A stretch of 64,000 bases of DNA from Methylococcales bacterium (GCA_023145835.1 JAGLDH010000049.1:1-64000); one strand, 5' to 3'. Numbered from the stretch's first letter, positions 8,774 through 17,328 are shown. The notes: a model not told the origin generated them from the letters alone. Numbers and translations: made by a program.

Positions 8774-9355
8774 ATGACCCACATTATTCCTGCTCAAATA
8801 AAACCAGGGACAATTGCTTTAATGGTCTTAATGGCTGCAACACGTTTTCATCACTTTGGTAATACAATTTCGCTACCGGATGCTTCCTTGGCGGTATTTT
8901 TTCTAGCTGGCTTATGGTTTGGCGGGATCCTTTTATTTCTGTCTTTATTGTTAGAAGCGGGGTTAATAGATTACATCGCAATTAGCCAATTTAGTGTGAG
9001 TGATTTTTGTATTTCACCTGCCTACATTTTTTTAATCCCTGCTTATGCAGCAGTATGGTTTGGTGGTTATTACTGTAGGGTCTTTGGCAGTCAAAAAATT
9101 GCTCATATAGCAGCACAATTTGTAGTGTTAATTGTTACAGTATCACTCGCTTATTTGATCTCAAATGGAAGTTTTTATTTACTTTCAGATAAATTTACTG
9201 AGACTAGTTGGGGGTATTACACGGCTCATTTTATGAAGTATTATATTTCTTATATTCAATATGCCGTGTTATATACGGTTTCAATATATGCATTCGTACA
9301 ACTTATTCATCAAATAAAATTTTTGAATTCTAGAGAAGAGTTTCCAGAGCTATAA
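8774..9355 (+). CDS. btuM: BtuM-like cobalamin transporter (solitary ECF S-component family)
   Basis: Integral membrane protein of 193 residues with about six hydrophobic segments, directly behind btuB and so under the same riboswitch. Length, N-terminal motif (ATRFHHFGN, LPDASLAVFFLAGLWFGG) and especially Cys79 in SDFCISPAY match what is described for BtuM. In that family a conserved cysteine near position 80 coordinates cobalt and removes the cyano ligand. BtuM proteins are predicted to bring cobalamin across the inner membrane without a dedicated ECF ATPase. No btuCDF genes appear in the window. ATG at 8774 is preceded by an AGAGG site. Confidence 0.78.
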   Translation: MTHIIPAQIKPGTIALMVLMAATRFHHFGNTISLPDASLAVFFLAGLWFGGILLFLSLLLEAGLIDYIAISQFSVSDFCISPAYIFLIPAYAAVWFGGYYCRVFGSQKIAHIAAQFVVLIVTVSLAYLISNGSFYLLSDKFTETSWGYYTAHFMKYYISYIQYAVLYTVSIYAFVQLIHQIKFLNSREEFPEL

Positions 9356-9378
9356 TGATCATTATTTTATTGTTTACG

Positions 9379-9411
9379 ACGTTATTCCGATCAGTTATAT
9401 CGGAGTAACGT
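9379..9411 (+). terminator. Hairpin after btuM
   Basis: A 13-bp near-perfect stem (ACGTTATTCCGAT / ATCGGAGTAACGT, one T-G mismatch) with a 7-base loop starts 23 bases after the btuM stop. No T run follows, so it may act as a 3' stabiliser or a factor-dependent end rather than a classical terminator. Confidence 0.45.
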
Positions 9412-9757
9412 ATCTATCAGCTAAAATAAGCGACTGAATATGTTAGTCCAAAATATTACATGCTTCCTCATATTTTTTGGTTATTAGTGGCTGATGTATC
9501 AAAAAAGCAATGGACTCTCTTATATTAAGTGATTTCTTCCTCATCAGGAATACCTCTACTAATATTGCAGATGCCTTTATAAGCAGTGATTAAATCAGTC
9601 ATTTACCCAAGCTTATGACATTGTTGAAGCAGGCTAACTACTATCAGATAATTTGTTGAGAAAATATTGATCCAAAAACTACTTGGTATCCTTTGTCTGG
9701 ATTTATAGTGTGTATTTTTAATTATTAAAATCAATAAGTTAGGTGTTTTCGGGGTGA
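9412..9757. other. Gene-free stretch, probably decayed coding DNA
   Basis: No frame stays open for long on either strand, and no RNA gene, repeat or promoter was recognised. It lies directly before the AMP-ligase pseudogene. The mixed composition and stop-broken frames suggest further eroded genes of the same locus, but I could not match any fragment to a family. Confidence 0.4.
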
Positions 9758-10195
9758 GTGGGTAGCTCGCTATTCATGACAAAGACATGTTTGATGTTTA
9801 TTAAAATTTTGGCAAACAACTCGTCAGTTATGAGTCATGGTTGGTGTATGGCAGAGAATCTTGCTCTACGAATGAAGGATGGTCGTATTGTTATTTGTGG
9901 ACGAGAAAAAACTATGATTAATATCTCTGGAAATAAGGCATTTTCGGAAGAAATTGAAAGTGTACTCAATAAACATAAAGATATTTAGGATTCACGTTTT
10001 TTTGGTTAAACACATCCTTTGATGGGAGAAATTGTTTGTGCTGAGGTAATTGGTAAAGAAAATATAATTTTAGATGTTGAAGGTGTATTAAGTTTTTGTC
10101 GCAATCAGCTGTCTACTTATAAAATTCCGCAACGATTACAACAAGTCACTCAAATTACTTATACCCAGAGTGATAAATTTAGAAGAACTGAATAA
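9758..10195 (+). pseudogene. Remnant of an AMP-dependent acyl/aryl ligase (C-terminal domain)
   Basis: One reading frame carries the C-terminal domain of an ANL-superfamily ligase. Its hinge-like stretch is MKDGRIVICGREKTMINISG, followed by SEEIESVLNKHKDI. After two in-frame stops (TAG at 9986, TAA at 10004) it continues as MGEIVCAEVIGKEN, LSTYKIPQRLQQV and a degenerate terminal catalytic region (TQSDKFRRTE) before a final TAA at 10193. The large N-terminal domain is missing. Aryl-polyene clusters carry such a ligase to activate the aromatic starter, and polyene-type genes follow 0.9 kb downstream, so this is plausibly the dead ligase of that cluster. Stop-codon readthrough is unlikely given the missing N-domain. 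Confidence 0.85.
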
Positions 10196-10356
10196 GTAAT
10201 ATTTAACAAAAAAAATTGCAGTTAAATATTTTCTAGAATTTTTACTAGAAAATGGAGGTATAAAGTTAATAAATCAGAAATTAATTCTACACTTAATAGT
10301 TACTGGTAGTTTGAATTATAAAACTAATAATACGTACAAAAGGAATTTATACCTGA

Positions 10357-10842
10357 ATGAAATATCTATCACTATTAATCATTTTGTTGATTTCAAATAA
10401 TAGCATGGCAATAAACAATGTTATTGACTCTATTCTTGTCAATAAAACAGAAAAGAAAATGTATCTACTTTCTGATGGACAGAAGGTTAGAGAATTTGAT
10501 GTTGTTTTTGGGGGTAACCCTATAGGACATAAGCAACAACAAGGGGATGAGAAAACGCCGGAAGGAAAATATATACTCGATTATAAAAATGCGGATAGCT
10601 CTTTCTATAAATCAATTCATATTTCATATCCTAATGAAGACGATATCTTTAATGCCAAAATTAAGGGTGTTAACCCAGGGGGATTAATTATGATTCATGG
10701 GCAAAAAAATGGATTGGATAAGTTATCATGGTTATATCAAAGAGTTAATTGGACCAAAGGATGTATTGCCGTTACAAACATAGAAATGGATGAAATTTGG
10801 GCGGCTGTTGAGGTAGGAATTCCTATTGAGATATTACCTTAA
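10357..10842 (+). CDS. Periplasmic L,D-transpeptidase-family (YkuD) protein
   Basis: 161 residues with a cleavable signal peptide (cleavage probably after SMA near residue 18), then a YkuD catalytic fold. The active-site region reads MIHGQKNG and later NWTKGCIAVTN, giving the His and the nucleophilic Cys of the family. The predicted role is cross-linking peptidoglycan or attaching proteins to it. It is a small single-domain version without a LysM domain. Its TAA stop lies inside the TTAA duplication left by the adjoining MITE-like element. It sits between a pseudogene and polyene genes without obvious functional tie. AGGA lies 12-13 bases before the ATG. Confidence 0.82.
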   Translation: MKYLSLLIILLISNNSMAINNVIDSILVNKTEKKMYLLSDGQKVREFDVVFGGNPIGHKQQQGDEKTPEGKYILDYKNADSSFYKSIHISYPNEDDIFNAKIKGVNPGGLIMIHGQKNGLDKLSWLYQRVNWTKGCIAVTNIEMDEIWAAVEVGIPIEILP

Positions 10843-10998
10843 GGAACCTCTGATTAAGTTCAATTATTTTTAGCTTGCTAAAACGGCCGATATTTTCCAC
10901 GAAAATCGGTGCAATAGAATGATTATTACGTCTCACTTCGTGGAAAATAGCAACAGTTTTTTCAGCGCTAAATTCTAATCGACATAATCAGAGGCTCC
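10843..10998. mobile_element. MITE-like element, long copy (156 bp)
   Basis: Non-coding element bounded by imperfect terminal inverted repeats, GGAACCTCTGATTAAGT at the left and its complement (ending CAGAGGCTCC) at the right. It is flanked on both sides by TTAA (10839-10842 and 10999-11002), as expected of a 4-bp target duplication. An internal perfect 13-bp inverted repeat (10891-10903 with 10937-10949, core TTTTCCACGAA) gives a second hairpin. A 65-bp relative lies at 26832-26896. The TTAA (YTAR-type) duplication and GG-first ends resemble IS5-group elements, so it may be moved by such a transposase. No transposase is in the window. Confidence 0.8.
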
Positions 10999-11076
10999 TT
11001 AAGTATAATAATAAAATAAATTTGAAAGAGGGGATTTATTAATGATAAAAAGATATATAAGCAAAGGAATCTAATA

Positions 11077-12303
11077 ATGATGGATCAGAATAATGTCATT
11101 ATTATTGGTGCAGGTCCTGCAGGTAGTGTTGCAGCGGCTTTATTACAAAAAAAAGGACATCAAGTAACGATTATTGAACGAGATATTTTTCCTCGTTTTA
11201 GTATAGGTGAAAGTTTATTACCTCAATGCATGGAATTTATTGAGCAAGCGGGAATGCTTGATGCGGTGAATAATGCTGGTTTTCAACTAAAAGAAGGTGC
11301 TGCTTTTTTATATCAAGACAAACAATCTGCATTTTGTTTTTCTGATAAATTTACCTCTGGTTTTGATACTACTTTTCAAGTGCAACGAGATAAATTTGAT
11401 ACTTTATTAGCAGGTGAAGCACAGCGAATAGGTGTTGAAATTCGCTGGCAAGAAGAAGTTATTGCTGCTGATTTTTCAACCCAAAAACCATGGTTAACAA
11501 TTAAAAAATCTGATGGTACTACTTATCGGGAAGAAGCACTGTTTGTACTTGATGCTAGTGGTTTTGGCAGAGTTTTACCTCGGTTACTTGATTTAGAAAA
11601 ACCATCTGATTTTCCTTGTCGACAATCTTTATTTACTCATATTGAAGATTGTACGACATATTCTGAGTATGACAGATCAAGAGTATTTATTATTGTCCAT
11701 CCTAAGCATAAGGATGTTTGGTATTGGTTAATTCCATTTAGTAATGGTCGTTGTAGTCTAGGTGTTGTTGCTAAACCAGATTTTTTTCAATCGTTAGGTG
11801 ATGATCATCAGCAAATTTTTCAACCTTTAATATTTCAAGAACCTGGATTAGCAAAATTATTAAAAAAAGCTGTGTTTGATACGAAGGTAAGTAGTCTTAA
11901 AGGATACAGTACAAATGTATCTTCCTTATATGGTGAAGGATTTGCTTTATTGGGTAATGCAGGAGAATTCCTTGATCCTGTTTTTTCATCCGGTGTCACC
12001 ATTGCGATGAAATCAGCAAGTTTAGCGGCTGATGTGTTAGATAGACAATTAAATCAGCAAGAAGTCGATTGGAAAAAAGATTTTGCTGATCCTTTACAAA
12101 AAGGTGTGGAAACATTTAGAGCATTTGTGACTGCTTGGTACGATGGCGATCTACAAGATATAGTTTTTTATCATCAACAAAAACCAAATATTAAACAAAT
12201 GATATGTTCTATATTGGCTGGATATGTATGGGATGAGAAAAATCCTTATGTTAAAAACTCGAGCCCTAGGTTAAAAACATTAGCTGAATTATGTCGAGAA
12301 TAA
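11077..12303 (+). CDS. FAD-dependent oxidoreductase, halogenase-like
   Basis: 408-residue flavoprotein with an N-terminal Rossmann motif (GAGPAGSVAAALL, residues 11-23), RFSIGESLLP near residue 40, and DASGFGR plus LLGNAGEFLDPVFSSG for FAD binding. It carries W215-Y-W-L-I-P220, matching the WxWxIP motif of flavin-dependent halogenases, and Lys72 (FQLKEG) where those enzymes have their catalytic lysine. Related enzymes occur in aryl-polyene and xanthomonadin loci; many relatives are annotated only as FAD-dependent oxidoreductases. It is the first gene of a tight set with two ketosynthases, a dehydratase and a ketoreductase (10-base gap to the next). Start: ATG at 11077 after AAGGA. Halogenation is possible but unproven. 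Confidence 0.72.
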   Translation: MMDQNNVIIIGAGPAGSVAAALLQKKGHQVTIIERDIFPRFSIGESLLPQCMEFIEQAGMLDAVNNAGFQLKEGAAFLYQDKQSAFCFSDKFTSGFDTTFQVQRDKFDTLLAGEAQRIGVEIRWQEEVIAADFSTQKPWLTIKKSDGTTYREEALFVLDASGFGRVLPRLLDLEKPSDFPCRQSLFTHIEDCTTYSEYDRSRVFIIVHPKHKDVWYWLIPFSNGRCSLGVVAKPDFFQSLGDDHQQIFQPLIFQEPGLAKLLKKAVFDTKVSSLKGYSTNVSSLYGEGFALLGNAGEFLDPVFSSGVTIAMKSASLAADVLDRQLNQQEVDWKKDFADPLQKGVETFRAFVTAWYDGDLQDIVFYHQQKPNIKQMICSILAGYVWDEKNPYVKNSSPRLKTLAELCRE

Positions 12304-12313
12304 TTAGTTAATC

Positions 12314-13492
12314 ATGAACTTATACTTGAATGATTTAGGGATGTTGTCAGCAATGGGTGCCTGCCGTAAAGAAATTTTTCATCGCTTACAAGCCGGCGAT
12401 AGGTCTGGTTTAATGTTGAATGAGAAATTTGGCTCTCATTCTGTCTATGTGGGTGAGGTACTTGCTAGTTTACCCAGCATAGATAACAAATATAGTGTTT
12501 ACGATTGTAAAAATAATCAATTATTATTAGCTGCATTAAGTCAAATTAAAAGTACAGTCAATTCAATGATTAAACGCTATGGCTCTGATAGAGTTGGTGT
12601 TGTGATAGGAACAAGCACTTCTGGAGTCCGTAATACAGAGTTAGCATTGGCTTCTGTTGCTAAGAATAATATTAAGCCAGAGAAATTTCATTATAAACAG
12701 CAGCAATTAGCGGGTGGGGCGGACTTTTTAGCACATGTTTTGGAAGTGAAAGGGCCTGCATATGCTATTTCTACTGCATGTTCTTCCAGTGGAAAGGCGT
12801 TTGCTTCAGCACGTAGATTAATTAAACTTGGACTCTGTGATGCTGTTGTCGTTGGTGGGGCTGATTCGTTATGCCGATATACAGTCCATGGTTTTGATGC
12901 ATTGGCATCCGTTTCAGAGGGCTTATGCAAACCTTTTGGAAAAAATCGAGATGGCATTAATTTATCAGAGGCGGTTGCTTTGTTTGTTATCAGTAAAGAA
13001 GAAGGCCCCGTGCAACTTAAAGGTATTGGTGCTACGAGTGATGCTTATCATTTTTCTGCCCCAGATCCAGAAGGTGGTGCTGTGATAACTGCAATGCAAA
13101 TGGCTTTATCTGAAGCAAACAAAACTGCAGATGAAATAGACTATATTAATATGCATGGTACTGCAACGCAGTTGAATGATGCGATGGAAAGCAAAGCAGT
13201 GAACCATGTTTTTGGAGATAGCATTGCAGCTAGTTCCTCTAAGGGAATGACAGGGCATGCGCTTGGTGCAGCTGGAGCATTAGAACTAGGAATATGTTGG
13301 ATGTTATTATCAGAAAATGATGAGCAAGGGTTATTAGTCCCTAATATTAATGATGATATTCTGGATGAAACATTATCTTCATTGAATTATGTAAAAAAAG
13401 GGCAAGCCCTAGGGCGGAGAATTAATAACTGTCAGAGTAATTCTTTTGCTTTTGGAGGTAATAACATTTCTATCGCTGTGTCACGAGTATGA
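12314..13492 (+). CDS. Beta-ketoacyl-ACP synthase, ApeO-like
   Basis: Thiolase-fold condensing enzyme of 392 residues, shorter than FabF. The Cys-His-His active site is intact: TACSSSGKA (Cys), INMHGTATQLND (His) and KGMTGHALGAAG (His). The C-terminal SNSFAFGGNN is typical. It overlaps the following dehydratase by 4 bp (ATGA), and the order ketosynthase, hotdog dehydratase, FabG, ketosynthase is that of the apeO-P-Q-R end of aryl-polyene clusters. The predicted role is elongation of an ACP-bound polyene chain. No ACP gene is present nearby, so it must borrow one or use one encoded elsewhere. Confidence 0.82.
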   Translation: MNLYLNDLGMLSAMGACRKEIFHRLQAGDRSGLMLNEKFGSHSVYVGEVLASLPSIDNKYSVYDCKNNQLLLAALSQIKSTVNSMIKRYGSDRVGVVIGTSTSGVRNTELALASVAKNNIKPEKFHYKQQQLAGGADFLAHVLEVKGPAYAISTACSSSGKAFASARRLIKLGLCDAVVVGGADSLCRYTVHGFDALASVSEGLCKPFGKNRDGINLSEAVALFVISKEEGPVQLKGIGATSDAYHFSAPDPEGGAVITAMQMALSEANKTADEIDYINMHGTATQLNDAMESKAVNHVFGDSIAASSSKGMTGHALGAAGALELGICWMLLSENDEQGLLVPNINDDILDETLSSLNYVKKGQALGRRINNCQSNSFAFGGNNISIAVSRV

Positions 13493-13926
13493 TTGATATA
13501 AATGTTGCCGATATCTTGCCGCATGCAGGACAAATGATGTTGTTAGATAAAGTTTTAGAATACGATCAACAAAGAATGGTTGTCGAGACAAAGGTTTGTA
13601 ATGATGGGCTATTTGGTGATGAAAAAACAGTACCTGCCTGGCTAGGTATTGAATATATGGCTCAAGCTGTTGCAGCACATGGAGGGATGATACGTTATCT
13701 TGCAGGCAAACCTATCAACATAGGGTTCTTATTAGGCACGCGTCGTTATAATAGTAATACGTCTACTTTTAACGTGGGTGTTGTTTTAACGGTGACTGTA
13801 GAACGATTGATTGAAGATCAAGGATTAAGTGCGTTTGATTGTCAAATTATAGGAAAAGGAGTCGATGTTTCAGCTAAACTAAATGTTTATCAGCCTAATG
13901 AGATAGATAATCGTATATTTAGTTAA
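13489..13926 (+). CDS. 3-hydroxyacyl-ACP dehydratase-like hotdog protein, ApeP-like
   Basis: 145-residue single hotdog-fold protein. The start DILPHAGQMMLLDKVLEYD has the His-Gly/Ala-x-x-Met pattern of FabZ/FabA-like dehydratases, and WLGIEYMAQAVAAHGG is the central helix with the expected Glu. It would dehydrate the 3-hydroxyacyl-ACP intermediate to build conjugated double bonds. It starts within the stop of the preceding ketosynthase (4-bp overlap), so the two are translationally coupled. A 64-base gap separates it from the ketoreductase. The family match is good; the exact substrate is inferred from the neighbours. Confidence 0.78.
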   Translation: MIDINVADILPHAGQMMLLDKVLEYDQQRMVVETKVCNDGLFGDEKTVPAWLGIEYMAQAVAAHGGMIRYLAGKPINIGFLLGTRRYNSNTSTFNVGVVLTVTVERLIEDQGLSAFDCQIIGKGVDVSAKLNVYQPNEIDNRIFS

Positions 13927-13990
13927 TCTGTAACAAAATAACCCTTGTCGCCTAAAGTTAAATAACATTAAGAATTATTATAAGTAAACA

Positions 13991-14716
13991 ATGAATCAAA
14001 TAGTATTAGTAACAGGCTCTAGTCGAGGGATTGGAAAGGCAATCGCATTGTATTTAGGGGAGAAAGGCTATGATGTTGTTGTTCATTGTAGAAAAAATCT
14101 TGATAAGGCCAATGAAGTCGCTTCAGAAATAAAGGAAATGGGACAATATTCCAGAGTTCTACAGTTTGATCTATCAAATCGGCAGCAGTGTTTTGAACAA
14201 TTAACTCAAGATATAGAACAGAATGGAGCTTATTATGGCGTAGTCTGTAATGCCGGTGTGACAGCAGATAATGCATTTCCCGCATTAACAGGAGAGGAGT
14301 GGGATACCGTTATGACGACTAATCTAGATGGTTTTTATAATGTTTTAAATCCACTGATTATGCCAATGATAAGACGACGTAAACCAAGCAGAATTGTTAC
14401 CTTGTCTTCTGTTTCAGGGATTATGGGAAATCGAGGGCAGGTTAATTATAGTGCTGCAAAAGCTGGTATTATAGGTGCAACCAAGGCATTAGCATTAGAA
14501 TTAGCAAAGCGTAAAATTACAGTTAATTGTGTGGCTCCAGGGTTAATAGATACTGAAATGCTGGGTGAATTGCCACTAGAAGAAATAAAAAAAATGATTC
14601 CACTTCGTCGCGTGGGTGAAGCTAAAGAAGTGGCAGCAACCGTTGCATTTCTATTGTCAGAAGAAGCGGCTTATATTACCCGTCAGGTCATTTCTGTTAA
14701 TGGAGGGCTGTGTTAA
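13991..14716 (+). CDS. fabG: 3-oxoacyl-ACP reductase, FabG family (ApeQ-like)
   Basis: Short-chain dehydrogenase/reductase of 241 residues. It has the NADP-binding TGSSRGIGKAIA near residue 8, CNAGVTADN, and the catalytic Ser/Tyr/Lys set in LSSVSGIMGNRGQ and NYSAAKAG. DTEMLGEL and VISVNGGLC complete the FabG pattern. Its place between a dehydratase and two ketosynthases suggests the ketoreductase of the polyene pathway rather than the housekeeping FabG. Its TAA shares one base with the ATG of the next ketosynthase. Confidence 0.87.
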   Translation: MNQIVLVTGSSRGIGKAIALYLGEKGYDVVVHCRKNLDKANEVASEIKEMGQYSRVLQFDLSNRQQCFEQLTQDIEQNGAYYGVVCNAGVTADNAFPALTGEEWDTVMTTNLDGFYNVLNPLIMPMIRRRKPSRIVTLSSVSGIMGNRGQVNYSAAKAGIIGATKALALELAKRKITVNCVAPGLIDTEMLGELPLEEIKKMIPLRRVGEAKEVAATVAFLLSEEAAYITRQVISVNGGLC

Positions 14717-15939
14717 TGAAACGTGTGGTCATAACAGGGATGGCAGCATTAACACCTATCGGTAATGACTGGGAAACAGTGGCTAGTCATTTAAAAGCAC
14801 AGAAAACAGGTATCCAAAGAATGGAAGATTGGGCTGGGTATGCTGGTTTAAATAATCAAATAGCAGCACCTGTTGATTTTAGTCGTCCCGACCACTATTC
14901 ACGTAAACAAATTCGAGGGATGGGAAGAGTTGCTATGATAGCTACTTATGTTACTGAATTAGCGCTGATAGATGCGGGTTTACTAAATGATCCGTGCTTA
15001 AAAAATGGTCAAACAGGCGTAGCATATGGAAGTTCATCGGGTAGTTTTGAAGGTCTAATAGATTTTACGAGTATGTTATTGAGTAAGGATAGAGGAAGCT
15101 TAAATGCGACATCTTATATTCGTATGATGGGACATACTTGTCCGGTAAATATAGGTTTGCATTTCGGGATAAATGGGCGAATTATTCCTACCTCTAGTGC
15201 ATGTACTTCCGGTAGCCAAGGTATTGGTTATGCTTACGAAACTATTAAATATGGCATTCAATCTATCATGGTTGCAGGGGGAAGTGATGAGCTATCTCCA
15301 TCACAAGCGGCAGTATTTGATACTTTATTTGCTGCAAGTACAAAAAATGACGAACCAGAAAAATCACCACGCCCTTTTGATAGCGATCGAGATGGCTTAG
15401 TCATAGGTGAAGGCGGTGGAACTTTCATACTAGAAGAGAGAGAGCATGCTTTAAGTCGTGGTGCTCATATCTATGCAGAAATTATCGGTTTTGGAACAAA
15501 CTCAGGAGGAGTTCATGTGACACAACCTGATAGTGAAAGTATGCAATTAGCTATGAAATTAGCTCTGCAGGATGCTGGTTTGGAAGCTTCAAAAATAGGC
15601 TATATAAGTGCACATGGTACAGCGACAGAAAAAGGTGATGTGGCAGAAAGCCAAGCAACATCAATAGTTTTTGGTAATAATACACCGATTAGTTCTATAA
15701 AGAGTTATACAGGTCATACCCTAGGAGCTTGTGGGGCAATAGAGGCATGGGCTTGTATCAATATGATGAATGAAAACTGGTTTCACCCCACAGCTAATCT
15801 AGATAATATTGATCGGCAATGTGCTGGTTTGGATCATATCCAAGGTGCTATTCGCAAAATAAACTGTGATTACACAATGAACAATAACTTTGCTTTTGGT
15901 GGAATTAATACTTCACTTGTATTTAAAAAATGTAACTAA
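14716..15939 (+). CDS. Beta-ketoacyl-ACP synthase, FabF-type (ApeR-like)
   Basis: 407-residue condensing enzyme with complete active site: SSACTSGSQG (Cys), SAHGTATEKGD (His) and YTGHTLGACG (His), ending NNFAFGGINTS. It is the larger FabF-like partner of the ketosynthase at 12.3 kb; both occur together in aryl-polyene clusters. Start: a GTG at 14710 is in frame, but ATG at 14716 overlaps the FabG stop (TAATG), the usual coupled arrangement. It is the last gene of this block; the next plus-strand gene, a peroxidase, is unrelated. Confidence 0.84.
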   Translation: MKRVVITGMAALTPIGNDWETVASHLKAQKTGIQRMEDWAGYAGLNNQIAAPVDFSRPDHYSRKQIRGMGRVAMIATYVTELALIDAGLLNDPCLKNGQTGVAYGSSSGSFEGLIDFTSMLLSKDRGSLNATSYIRMMGHTCPVNIGLHFGINGRIIPTSSACTSGSQGIGYAYETIKYGIQSIMVAGGSDELSPSQAAVFDTLFAASTKNDEPEKSPRPFDSDRDGLVIGEGGGTFILEEREHALSRGAHIYAEIIGFGTNSGGVHVTQPDSESMQLAMKLALQDAGLEASKIGYISAHGTATEKGDVAESQATSIVFGNNTPISSIKSYTGHTLGACGAIEAWACINMMNENWFHPTANLDNIDRQCAGLDHIQGAIRKINCDYTMNNNFAFGGINTSLVFKKCN

Positions 15940-16096
15940 TCATTCAAAAAGAAAGAGTGGTTTCAGTAAACGAAGTTAAATTGTTGAAAAAAACAAGTAA
16001 ATTAAGGGTTGTTTTGGATAAAAGATTTACCAATATAGGCTTGATGCCTTACAATTCCAATGCAAACTATAAATAATTATAATATTGGAGGTTAGT

Positions 16097-17101
16097 ATGT
16101 CTAAAATTCATTCGGTGATTGCCGCAATTGCTCTCGCCGGTACAAGTTCAGCGGTATTATCTCAAGCGTTACCAACAACTGCACCAGCACCAGCTGATAA
16201 CCCAACAACGCCACAGAAAGTTGCTTTGGGAAAAATGCTTTTTCATGATCCTCGCTTATCTTCTTCTGGAACTGTTTCTTGTGCGTCTTGCCATAACACA
16301 ATGTTAGGTGGTGAGGATAATCGTGCTGGCTCAGTTGGTGTAGAAGCTCAAGTGGGTGGTCGTAGTGCACCAACTGTCTGGAATGCAGCGTTCAATAAAG
16401 TTCAATTTTGGGATGGACGAGCTGCCAGTTTAGAAGAACAAGCTGCGGGCCCCGTTACCAACCCAATAGAAATGGGTATGAAAAGCTGGAATGACGTAGT
16501 ATCTCGATTAGAAACGATAGAAGGCTATCAAATAGCTTTTAAGAAAGCATTTGGAACAGAAACTATTTCTAAAGACAACGCAACTAAAGCAATTGCAGCT
16601 TACGAAAGAACATTAATTACACCAAATAGTCCTTACGACAAATATGTTAAGGGTGATAAAAAAGCACTCACTGAGCAACAAGTTCGTGGAATGAATTTAG
16701 CTGTGGAAATTGGTTGCACAGGTTGTCATAGTGGGCCTGCATTTAATGGTCCGGGCACATTTCAAAAATTTCCTATTAATTACAATGGATATTTAGAAGC
16801 TCAGTATGACTTTAAGAAAGATACAGGTTTAGCTGAAGTAACAGGTAAAAAAGAAGATGAACATTTATGGAAAGTACCTACTTTACGTAATATTGCTTTA
16901 ACAGCACCTTACTTTCATAATGGCAAGATAAAAACATTGGATAAAGCAGTTAAATTAATGGCTAAGATGCAATTAGATAAAAATTTATCTAAAGAAGAGA
17001 TTTCAGATATTGTTGCTTTCTTAGATGCCTTAACTGGCGAATTTCCAAAACAAGAAATGCCTACATTACCTCCTACAACAGGAACTACTTTCAATAAATA
17101 A
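16097..17101 (+). CDS. Diheme cytochrome c peroxidase (MauG/CCP family)
   Basis: Periplasmic diheme protein of about 334 residues with a signal peptide (cleavage near SQA, residue 23). Two c-type heme sites are seen: CASCH at 62-66 and CTGCH near 207. NPIEMGM and TLRNIALTAPYFHNGK are family motifs, the latter next to the distal heme ligand region. It would reduce H2O2 with electrons from a small cytochrome; a MauG-like modifying role is less likely. Start: ATG at 16097 with GGAGG five bases upstream is chosen over 16085. The C-terminal tail is rich in Pro and Thr. A hairpin follows the stop. Confidence 0.88.
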   Translation: MSKIHSVIAAIALAGTSSAVLSQALPTTAPAPADNPTTPQKVALGKMLFHDPRLSSSGTVSCASCHNTMLGGEDNRAGSVGVEAQVGGRSAPTVWNAAFNKVQFWDGRAASLEEQAAGPVTNPIEMGMKSWNDVVSRLETIEGYQIAFKKAFGTETISKDNATKAIAAYERTLITPNSPYDKYVKGDKKALTEQQVRGMNLAVEIGCTGCHSGPAFNGPGTFQKFPINYNGYLEAQYDFKKDTGLAEVTGKKEDEHLWKVPTLRNIALTAPYFHNGKIKTLDKAVKLMAKMQLDKNLSKEEISDIVAFLDALTGEFPKQEMPTLPPTTGTTFNK

Positions 17102-17108
17102 GGATTGT

Positions 17109-17143
17109 ACCTCAGAATCTAATTCAACTTACGGTTCTGAGGT
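17109..17143 (+). terminator. Hairpin after the peroxidase gene
   Basis: ACCTCAGAA at 17109-17117 pairs with TTCTGAGGT at 17135-17143 across a 17-base loop, directly behind the stop. No T run follows. The gene-free stretch 17102-17534 holds only this hairpin, the nqr promoter candidate and an AT-rich leader. Confidence 0.45.
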
Positions 17144-17300
17144 GTTCTATAGGTTTGGCACAATCAAGGTGGTAATCTTTTTTATTCCCTCTGAATAGTT
17201 CTTTTCCAAGTTTTTCTCTTAATTTCAGTTGTTTTTGATATTTATTAGATTAGTAAGCTGTTATTTTAAATAACTAAAAAATAAGATTGCAAAAGTGAAA

Positions 17301-17328
17301 TTGAACAATTTCTTTTCCACGTTATACT
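17301..17328 (+). promoter_or_regulatory. Candidate sigma70 promoter of the nqr operon
   Basis: TTGAAC at 17301-17306 and TATACT at 17323-17328 are spaced by 16 bases, about 200 bases before nqrA. This would give a long untranslated leader with AT-rich sequence; I see no riboswitch motif in it. Confidence 0.5.

Noticed and set aside
8784-8981. Minus-strand ORF inside btuM
   Set aside because: Antisense shadow without ribosome site or family resemblance; the plus-strand frame has clear membrane segments and motif matches.
9758-9988. Intact 76-residue gene
   Set aside because: The same frame continues ligase homology after two stops and lacks the N-terminal domain, so it is part of a pseudogene.
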